Positions 1 through 4,888 of a DNA stretch of 7,153 bases are shown piece after piece; position 1 is the stretch's first letter, and every line of letters begins with the position of its first letter. The notes beneath the pieces are model-generated. The model ran no database searches. It saw only the letters and a program-made list of their open reading frames with translations, and was not told the DNA's origin. The position numbers and the translations under genes are program-made. Source of the stretch: Frankiales bacterium (GTDB lineage Bacteria > Actinomycetota > Actinomycetes > Mycobacteriales > SCTD01). The DNA is taken from positions 1 to 7,153 of the forward strand of contig JAODNF010000439.1 of the NCBI GenBank assembly GCA_025464915.1, given 5' to 3'.

Positions 1-485
1 GCCTGCGACAGGCTGACGTCGACGTGGTCGACGTGCTCGGAGGCCAGCAGCCCGTGCGACCACTGCTCGAACAGCGCGACCTTCTCGGTCGGGTCGACCG
101 AGAACGGGTCGACGTCGTAGGCCGACACCCAGGTGACGTCGTCGTACACCGGCTCGTCGGCGAGCTGGATCCGCTGCGAGTTGAGGGGGCGTGCGACCCG
201 GGCGACGTCGACGGCCTCCCTCGCGAGTCGACGCGCCTCCTCGGCCGTGACGTCCGCGCTGGAGGCGAAGCCCCACGTCCCGTCGACGATGACGCGCACC
301 GCCATCCCGAGGGTCACGTCGTCCGACAGGTTCTCGAGCGCGGCGTCCCGCAGCGAGAGGTCCTGGCTGCGCAGCCGCTCGATGCGGACGTCGGCGTGCT
401 CGGCGCCGGCGTCGCGTGCGGACTGCAGCGCGGCGTCGGCCAGAGCCCTGAGCGGGAGGGCGAGGAACGCGGGATCGACCGTCAC
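1..485 (-). CDS. TldD/PmbA-family metalloprotease, N-terminal part (runs off the left edge)
   Basis: TldD/PmbA (TldE) proteins form a zinc protease pair that trims unfolded or modified peptides, such as CcdA and microcin B17 in E. coli. The 161 residues visible contain the N-terminal domain of the family: a helical start (residues 5-40), the signature stretch around LGMAVRVIVDGTWGFAS (59-75), then a helix rich in Ala, Glu and Arg (80-97). The catalytic HExxxH helix lies further on, outside the window, so metal binding cannot be checked. I prefer the GTG at 485, giving MTVDPAFLALP, because GGTGA lies 5 bases before it; an in-frame GTG at 494 is the alternative and has no clear ribosome binding site. 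The gene starts 24 bases after the diiron oxygenase stop, same strand, so the two are probably co-transcribed. The family call is from recognition of the signature. Whether it is the TldD or TldE partner cannot be decided here. Confidence 0.85.
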   Translation of the reverse strand, partial: MTVDPAFLALPLRALADAALQSARDAGAEHADVRIERLRSQDLSLRDAALENLSDDVTLGMAVRVIVDGTWGFASSADVTAEEARRLAREAVDVARVARPLNSQRIQLADEPVYDDVTWVSAYDVDPFSVDPTEKVALFEQWSHGLLASEHVDHVDVSLSQ

Positions 486-509
486 ACGGCTCACCCTAGG
501 GGTGGGCCC

Positions 510-1400
510 TCAGGCAACGAGACCGGCGCGTCGCCACAGGGCAGACGTCGGCCCGGAGATCATGCCGGCGTCTGCGAGGAACCCCGTGACGCGCTCGGCC
601 ATCCACCGTCGGGTCTCCCGGGTGTACGGGTTGGCCCGCGCCTGTCGTACCGCTTCGTCCTTGTCGAGGCCGACCGCGGTGTAGACCGCCGGGTCCCGGA
701 ACGCGGCGACCACGAAGACCGAGGTGACGACGCACTGCGCCCGGTGCCACTCGAGCTGCCGGCGCGACAGGCGCGCGACCTGCCGCTCGACGGCGGTGCG
801 GGCGTAGGCGACGTGCCGCGCCTCCTCGGTCACGTGGATGCGGCAGACGTCCTGGGCGAAGGGCAGCAGGCCCGGGGTGCTCAGGGACTCGCGCTGCAGC
901 CGGTCCAGGGTCTCCTCTGCGACCAGGACGCTGGCGAACAGCGCCGGCCCGGCAGCGAGGGTCTTGTAGAAGCGACCAAGCTCGTGGGTCAGCCTCGGCG
1001 GCCGGTAGCGGGAGCCGGGGGCCAGCTTCTGCGCGGCCCTCGCGAACATCACCGAGTGCCGGGTCTCGTCGCCGATCTCGGTGAGGCAGTACTGGATGTG
1101 CGCGCTGTGCGGGTCCTGGTCGTAGGCGTACCGCAGCAGGCCCTGCATGAGGATGAGCTCGAACCAGAGCCCGACCGAGGCGGTGCTCGCGAACTCGTGC
1201 CAGGACAGCTGCACCCGCTGCTCGTGGCTCATCCGCTCCCACAGCGGCGTGCCGTAGAGGGACACCCGCTGCTCGGGGATGGCGAAGAGCGTCGGGTCGA
1301 GGTCGGCGTCCCAGTCGAGCTCGGTCTCGGGGTCGTAAGAGAGCTTCGCGCTCGAGCGCAGCAGCCGGCTGGCCACCTGCTCGCGGTCGACAAGGGTCAT
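510..1400 (-). CDS. AurF-like non-heme diiron oxygenase
   Basis: A 296-residue protein resembling the AurF family (p-aminobenzoate N-oxygenase), soluble ferritin-like four-helix diiron enzymes that use oxygen to oxidise small molecules. All seven expected metal ligands can be placed: Glu81 (FELILMQ), Glu112 and His115 in DETRH (ExxH), Glu162 in VAEETLD, and His189, Glu193, His196 in HVTEEARH (HxxxExxH). The spacing between the fourth ligand and the first His of the last motif is 27 residues, as I recall for AurF (Glu196 to His223). There is no signal peptide or membrane segment, so it should be cytosolic. The ATG at 1400 is fixed by GGAGGT 5 bases upstream. It is divergent from a TetR gene and sits upstream of a TldD-family gene. 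The family is not confined to amine N-oxygenation and many actinobacterial members are uncharacterised, so the substrate (an aryl amine, fatty acyl chain or other) is unknown. The fold and metal site are well supported; the reaction is not. Confidence 0.88.
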   Translation of the reverse strand: MTLVDREQVASRLLRSSAKLSYDPETELDWDADLDPTLFAIPEQRVSLYGTPLWERMSHEQRVQLSWHEFASTASVGLWFELILMQGLLRYAYDQDPHSAHIQYCLTEIGDETRHSVMFARAAQKLAPGSRYRPPRLTHELGRFYKTLAAGPALFASVLVAEETLDRLQRESLSTPGLLPFAQDVCRIHVTEEARHVAYARTAVERQVARLSRRQLEWHRAQCVVTSVFVVAAFRDPAVYTAVGLDKDEAVRQARANPYTRETRRWMAERVTGFLADAGMISGPTSALWRRAGLVA

Positions 1401-1405
1401 CGCGC

Positions 1406-1411
1406 ACCTCC
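1406..1411 (-). promoter_or_regulatory. Ribosome binding site of the diiron oxygenase gene
   Basis: GGAGGT read on the minus strand, 5 bases before the ATG at 1400. It is the strongest Shine-Dalgarno match among the leaders checked here, and it decides the start of the oxygenase. Confidence 0.8.
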
Positions 1412-1429
1412 GAGTAGGTCGGACTCAAG

Positions 1430-1440
1430 GTAACAGTTAC
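1430..1440. promoter_or_regulatory. Palindromic putative TetR operator
   Basis: GTAACAGTTAC is a perfect inverted repeat (5-base arms, one central base) in the 79-base divergent interval between the diiron oxygenase and the TetR gene. TetR-family proteins commonly bind such palindromes between themselves and a divergent target. It lies about where the -35 region of a rightward promoter with a -10 at 1452-1457 would fall, so binding would block that promoter. A wider, less certain pair, CGAGTA (1411-1416) and TACTCG (1438-1443), partly overlaps it. Assignment to this regulator is inference from position and symmetry. Confidence 0.5.
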
Positions 1441-1457
1441 TCGCTGTCCGGTATAGT
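1430..1457 (+). promoter_or_regulatory. Candidate promoter of the TetR gene
   Basis: TATAGT (1452-1457) matches the -10 consensus at 5 of 6 positions and lies in the only AT-rich patch of the area. A weak -35 candidate, GTAACA (1430-1435), is 16 bases upstream and overlaps the palindrome. Transcription would begin near 1464, leaving under 20 bases before the start codon, so the message would be leaderless or nearly so. I could not identify a convincing opposite-strand promoter for the oxygenase. Confidence 0.35.
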
Positions 1458-1479
1458 ATCCGGGCCTAGAGTGCGCGCC

Positions 1480-2094
1480 ATGACCAGCGACCAGCGGGCC
1501 GACGGGCGGGCGCTGCGCTGGGCGGGGCACCGCGAGCTGCGCCGGGCCGCGTTCGTGACCGCCGCGCTCGACGTGATCGAGCGCGTCGGCCCGGCCGCGA
1601 CGGTCGACCAGGTCGCGGGCGAGCTCGACGTCACGAGGCAGGCGCTCTACCGGCAGTTCGACGACCGGGCCGACCTCGACAACGCCATCGCCGTCGCAGC
1701 CGCGGACCAGCTCGTCGAGGCGGTGCTCCCGCACCTGGACCTGACCGGGTCCATCGAGAGCTCCGTGCGCTCGGGGCTGCTCGGCTACCTCGGGTACGTC
1801 GAGCAGCACCTGTCGGTCTACCGGTTCGTCCGGGCCCACGAGGCCTCGGGAGCCGTCGAGCGCGCGAAGGACTCGCTGCGCTCCAAGGTCGCGGGGGTCG
1901 CCCGGGACCACCTCGTCGCGACCGGCGTCGCCGGCGCCTCCCTCGCCGAGGTCTTCGCGACCGGGGTCGTCGGGATGGCCGACGCCGTCGTCGGCCGCTG
2001 GCTCGACGAACCCGGCGGGCTGTCCCGCGACCAGCTGGTGGACTACCTCGTGCAGATGGTCCTGGGGGTCATCGCCACGGTTGTGTCCCCCTGA
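1480..2094 (+). CDS. TetR/AcrR-family transcriptional regulator
   Basis: A 204-residue protein of normal TetR length. The N-terminal DNA-binding domain covers about residues 18-66: a first helix (AAFVTAALDVIERVG), then the helix-turn-helix TVDQVAGELDVTRQALYRQF (41-60), whose last part is the recognition helix with the family-typical LYRQF. The rest is an all-helical ligand-binding and dimer domain without recognisable family signature, so the inducer is unknown. ATG at 1480 gives MTSDQRADG; a GTG at 1471 in the same frame would add three residues and could be used on a leaderless message. Neither has a clear Shine-Dalgarno sequence. It is divergent from the diiron oxygenase, its most likely target, and is followed after 22 bases by a cyclic di-GMP signalling gene on the same strand. 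The role as local repressor is inferred from the arrangement. Confidence 0.92.
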   Translation: MTSDQRADGRALRWAGHRELRRAAFVTAALDVIERVGPAATVDQVAGELDVTRQALYRQFDDRADLDNAIAVAAADQLVEAVLPHLDLTGSIESSVRSGLLGYLGYVEQHLSVYRFVRAHEASGAVERAKDSLRSKVAGVARDHLVATGVAGASLAEVFATGVVGMADAVVGRWLDEPGGLSRDQLVDYLVQMVLGVIATVVSP

Positions 2095-2116
2095 GGCCAG
2101 GCCCGATCTGACCATC

Positions 2117-4336
2117 GTGTCCGATGTGTCGCGCGCCGACACACCTGGCGTGACCCTCGTGGACCTCATGGAGGGCGTGACCCGCACGCCCCTGGACCTG
2201 GCGGAGACCCTCCAGCTGGTCTCGGACACCATCGTCGAGTCCCTCGGCTTCGAGGTCGCGGTCATCAACCTCGTGGACGGCGACGACACCGCGCTGGTGG
2301 TCGTGGCCGTCTCCGGCCCCGAGGAGGTCCGCGAGCTGCTGCTCGGCCGACGTCAGGGCAACGACGGCTGGGACCAGCTCCTGGCCGCGAGCGAGCCGTG
2401 GGGCCGGCTGCGCTTCCTCGATCACGCGACGGCTCCGACCGCCCCGACGGACATCCTGACCTGGGTGCCCGACATGCCCATCTCGGACCACCCGGACGCC
2501 TGGCACCCCGAGGACGCGCTGTTCGCGCCGCTGCAGTCCGCCGACGGCCGGCACCTGGGCATGCTGTCGGTCGACGTGCCGCGGGACGGCAAGCGCCCCG
2601 GACCTGCGACCCGGCACGCCCTCGAGGCGTTCGCGGTGACCGCGGCGCTGGCGATCGAGCACGCCACCCTCGCCACCGAGAGCCGGCGCGGCGTGGAGCG
2701 CTTCACCGCCGTCTTCGACTCCAGCCCGGTCGCCATCGCGATCCTGTCGTCCGAGCGGACCTTCGTCCGGGTCAACGACGCGTTCTGCGCCTTCCTGGGG
2801 CGGGACCGGGGCGAGCTCGTAGGTCGCAACCCGATGGACTTCACGCACCCCGACGACCGGGACCTCAGCGACGCGGTGTCCTACCAGGTCCGCAACGACC
2901 CGAGTCCGATGACGCCGGTGGAGAAGCGGTACGTGCTTCCCGACGGCAGCACGGTGTGGGGCCGCCTGCAGCTGGCTCCTCTGAACCAGGCCGACGACCC
3001 CGGCGCGCTCGTGGCCCAGGTGGTCGACGTGACCGAGCGCAAGCGCAGCGAGGACCGCCTGGTCCGGCAGGCGCACTACGACTCGCTCACCTCGCTGCCG
3101 AACCGCGGCGAGTCGATGACGCGGCTGCGCCGCGCCCTCGAGGACGACATGAGCGCCGGCACCATGACGGCGGTCTTCTTCTGCGACCTCGACCGGCTCA
3201 AGCTGGTCAACGACGGGCACGGGCACGCGGTCGGCGACGCCTACATCCGCGAGGTCAGCCGCAGGATCCGCGCCAGCGTGCGGGAGAGCGACACCGTGGG
3301 ACGGCTCAGCGGCGACGAGTTCGTCGTCGTGCTCAGCGGGGTCCGGTCGCCGACGGAGGCGATCGGCATGGCAGGTCGCATCATCGACGCCGTGCGGCAG
3401 CCCCTGACCCTGACCGGTGCGTCGTTCACCCCCTCGCTGTCGCTCGGGATCGCCTACAGCGCCGGCCCCGGGACGACCGCCGACGATCTGCTGGCGCAGG
3501 CCGACACCGCGATGTACCGCGCGAAGAACGAGGAGCGCGGCGCCTGGCAGGTCTACGACCCCTCCATGAGTGGCTCCGCGGTGGCCAAGCTCGAGCTGCG
3601 TCACGACGTGGAGTCCGCGCTGCGGGACGGGCAGTTCGTGCTGCACTACCAGCCGATCGTCTCGCTCGTGAACCGTGCGGTGGTGGCCTACGAGGCACTG
3701 CTGCGCTGGCAGCACCCGAAGCTGGGGCTGCTGATGCCCGGCCAGTTCCTCGACGTGGTGCTCGACAGCGAGTACGAGTCGCCCGTCACCGACTGGCTCA
3801 TCGAGCAGGCCGCCCACGACTGCTCCCGGCTGCCTGACCGCACCCGGGTCTCGGTCAACGTAAGCTCGCTGCAGGTCGGCAGGCGTGACCTGCCAGACGT
3901 GGTCTCGGCCGCCCTGGGCGCGGCGGGGCTCGCTCCGGAGCGGTTCGCCCTCGAGCTGACAGAGGACAAGCTGCTCTCCCGGGCCGACGGGCCCGACCTG
4001 CTCGCGCGGTTGCGCAGTCTCGGGATCTCCCTCGCGCTCGACGACTTCGGCACCGGCTATGCCGGCCTGGGCTACCTGCAGCGCTTCCCGACGCTGGACC
4101 TCATCAAGCTGGACCGCGCCTTCGTCGCCGGCCTCGGGCGGGAGCCGGTCAGCGAGCACATCGTGCGCTCGGTCGTCGAGCTCGCGCGCGGCTGCGGCTT
4201 GCAGCTCGTGACCGAGGGCGTCGAGACCGAGGCGCAGGCCACGGCCCTGCGGGAGCTGGGTGTCCGGTACGCCCAGGGCTACTACTTCGGACGGCCGGCG
4301 CCGCTGTGTCAACCCGGCGAGCCCGTCGCCCGTTAG
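2117..4336 (+). CDS. GAF-PAS-GGDEF-EAL cyclic di-GMP signalling protein
   Basis: A 739-residue bifunctional-type protein for synthesis (GGDEF) and hydrolysis (EAL) of cyclic di-GMP. Domains: GAF about 26-189, PAS with its C-terminal motif about 193-315, GGDEF about 320-480, EAL about 496-729. There is no membrane segment, so it is a cytosolic sensor. The GGDEF site reads SGDEF (398-402), with Ser for the first Gly; the inhibitory RxxD site (Arg389, Asp392) is intact five residues upstream, and the metal region is FFCDLDRLKLVND with Asp357. The EAL domain keeps Glu526 of EALLRW, Asn581, Glu613, Asp642 and Asp643 of DDFGTGY, Lys664, Glu700 and Gln720, so hydrolysis looks feasible. The usual AEExGLI helix is replaced by VVLDSEYESPVTDW. 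The start is uncertain: GTG 2117 is chosen, but the frame is open back to a TTG at 2081 overlapping the TetR gene, and GTG 2126, GTG 2159 and ATG 2168 are possible; none has a good ribosome binding site. It is probably co-transcribed with the TetR gene. Confidence 0.93.
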   Translation: MSDVSRADTPGVTLVDLMEGVTRTPLDLAETLQLVSDTIVESLGFEVAVINLVDGDDTALVVVAVSGPEEVRELLLGRRQGNDGWDQLLAASEPWGRLRFLDHATAPTAPTDILTWVPDMPISDHPDAWHPEDALFAPLQSADGRHLGMLSVDVPRDGKRPGPATRHALEAFAVTAALAIEHATLATESRRGVERFTAVFDSSPVAIAILSSERTFVRVNDAFCAFLGRDRGELVGRNPMDFTHPDDRDLSDAVSYQVRNDPSPMTPVEKRYVLPDGSTVWGRLQLAPLNQADDPGALVAQVVDVTERKRSEDRLVRQAHYDSLTSLPNRGESMTRLRRALEDDMSAGTMTAVFFCDLDRLKLVNDGHGHAVGDAYIREVSRRIRASVRESDTVGRLSGDEFVVVLSGVRSPTEAIGMAGRIIDAVRQPLTLTGASFTPSLSLGIAYSAGPGTTADDLLAQADTAMYRAKNEERGAWQVYDPSMSGSAVAKLELRHDVESALRDGQFVLHYQPIVSLVNRAVVAYEALLRWQHPKLGLLMPGQFLDVVLDSEYESPVTDWLIEQAAHDCSRLPDRTRVSVNVSSLQVGRRDLPDVVSAALGAAGLAPERFALELTEDKLLSRADGPDLLARLRSLGISLALDDFGTGYAGLGYLQRFPTLDLIKLDRAFVAGLGREPVSEHIVRSVVELARGCGLQLVTEGVETEAQATALRELGVRYAQGYYFGRPAPLCQPGEPVAR

Positions 4337-4460
4337 CCAGGTGCGCGCGACCATCCTGCGAGGTCGGCGTCGCCGGCGGCGGACAGCCCGACACCGGAGC
4401 CGTCGCCCACGAGGACGCCGGCGGGACGACGCTCAGGCTCGGTGGCTCCGCGGTCCTGAA
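4337..4460. other. Convergent intergenic spacer without a clear terminator
   Basis: This 124-base stretch lies between the stops of the GGDEF-EAL gene and the SnoaL-like gene. It is GC-rich. The self-complementary octamer CGCCGGCG occurs at 4371-4378 and 4416-4423, but with no T-run and a long loop, so I do not call an intrinsic terminator. No convincing gene is visible in it. Confidence 0.6.
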
Positions 4461-4811
4461 CTAGGCTGGGACCTTGTCGAGGAAGCCGGTGACCGTCGCG
4501 ATCCGGCGCCCGTCGAGCGTCGCCACGTCGAAGCCCTCCACCAGCGGCTCCCCACCCGCAGGCCCCAGGCCCCAGCGGAACCGGACGACGTCGTGGTGGC
4601 TGTCCGGCTCGTCGAGCAGCGTGAAGACGAAGCCGCGGAACTGGCCCTGGACGGCTGCGATGGTGGCCTCGAGCTGGTCGTGGCCGAAAACATCCACGAG
4701 CGGGTCGACGTAGGTGATCTCGGCCGTGAACGCGTCCTCGACGGCTGCCTTGCGGGTCGTCGGGTCGGTCGCGTTCCACGCTGCCAGGTAGCGGTCGGTC
4801 AGGTCGGACAT
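4461..4811 (-). CDS. SnoaL-like / NTF2-fold small protein
   Basis: A 116-residue protein with the pattern of the NTF2-like (SnoaL) superfamily: an N-terminal helix with RYLAAWNATD (7-16), TAEITYVDPLVDVFGHDQLE (29-48), a strand at VVRFRWGLGP (75-84), and the end VEGFDVATLDGRRIATVTGF (91-110). These are small cone-shaped folds that act as isomerases, cyclases, hydratases or simple ligand binders; sequence alone does not tell which. It is cytosolic, with no signal peptide. The ATG at 4811 is supported by AAGGAG 6 bases upstream. The same frame stays open leftward of this start into the dehydrogenase gene region, but that extension only shadows the dehydrogenase. It is the last gene of the minus-strand block after the acyl-CoA dehydrogenase and probably acts on a related metabolite. 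Its ribosome binding site lies inside a hairpin arm. It converges on the GGDEF-EAL gene, with 124 bases between stops. Confidence 0.88.
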   Translation of the reverse strand: MSDLTDRYLAAWNATDPTTRKAAVEDAFTAEITYVDPLVDVFGHDQLEATIAAVQGQFRGFVFTLLDEPDSHHDVVRFRWGLGPAGGEPLVEGFDVATLDGRRIATVTGFLDKVPA

Positions 4812-4885
4812 GGTGCTCTCCTTCGCTTGGTGTGCAAGGAGAGTGGGCCAGGTGAGGTCATGTCGTCGATGACCTCGGAGGTCAT
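4799..4885 (-). CDS. Possible 28-codon leader ORF overlapping the SnoaL-like start
   Basis: An open frame starts with ATG at 4885, 3 bases after the dehydrogenase stop (4889-4891), and ends with TGA at 4799-4801, so it overlaps the first 13 bases of the SnoaL-like gene in another frame. It begins MTSEVIDDMTSP. It has no Shine-Dalgarno sequence of its own; it could only be translated by ribosomes re-starting after the dehydrogenase. A ribosome passing through it would open the hairpin that covers the next ribosome binding site. Its coding content is partly explained by the repeats at 4854-4885, and the later codons (CGA, AGG, AGA) are unlike the neighbours. It may well be chance. Confidence 0.15.
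   Translation of the reverse strand: MTSEVIDDMTSPGPLSLHTKRRRAPCPT
4816..4843 (-). promoter_or_regulatory. Hairpin enclosing the ribosome binding site of the SnoaL-like gene
   Basis: In mRNA sense the sequence reads CTCTCCTT, a 12-base loop, then AAGGAGAG, four bases, then the ATG at 4811. The two 8-base arms are perfectly complementary. The 3' arm contains the Shine-Dalgarno sequence AAGGAG (4818-4823), so the folded form would hide the ribosome binding site. This suggests translational control or coupling to upstream translation. The complementarity is seen directly; the regulatory role is inference. Confidence 0.5.
4818..4823 (-). promoter_or_regulatory. Ribosome binding site of the SnoaL-like gene
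   Basis: AAGGAG on the minus strand, 6 bases before the ATG at 4811. It decides that start and is the 3' arm of the hairpin at 4816-4843. Confidence 0.75.
4854..4885. repeat. Three 8-base units in alternating orientation
   Basis: GAGGTCAT (4854-4861), its exact reverse complement ATGACCTC (4869-4876), and GAGGTCAT again (4878-4885), with spacers of 7 bases and 1 base. The last two form a perfect 17-base palindrome; the first two form an 8-base-pair stem with a 7-base loop. As RNA, the central unit can pair with either neighbour but not both. It starts 3 bases after the acyl-CoA dehydrogenase stop. It could be a 3'-end stabilising or attenuating hairpin, or a protein-binding site. There is no T-run on either side, so it is not a standard intrinsic terminator. 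Confidence 0.7.
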
Positions 4886-4888
4886 GGC

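Noticed and set aside
24..1433. Long open frame on the plus strand opposite the TldD and diiron oxygenase genes
   Set aside because: Composition is dominated by Arg, Gly, Val and Asp with no domain, and it is antisense to two genes with clear family motifs. It is a by-product of high GC content.
1450..1465. CCGG...CCGG symmetry around the -10 hexamer as a second operator
   Set aside because: Only the outer four bases match; the inner bases are not complementary, so it is not a convincing palindrome.
496..2289. 597-codon minus-strand open frame spanning the oxygenase, the divergent interval and the TetR gene
   Set aside because: It crosses an evident regulatory interval and overlaps real coding frames in both directions; no recognisable domain.
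2069..4354. 761-codon minus-strand open frame opposite the GGDEF-EAL gene
   Set aside because: The plus-strand frame has four intact domains with catalytic residues; the antisense product has none.
4371..4423. Two copies of CGCCGGCG as a possible bidirectional terminator
   Set aside because: The loop would be 37 bases, there is no T-run, and such octamers are frequent by chance in GC-rich DNA.
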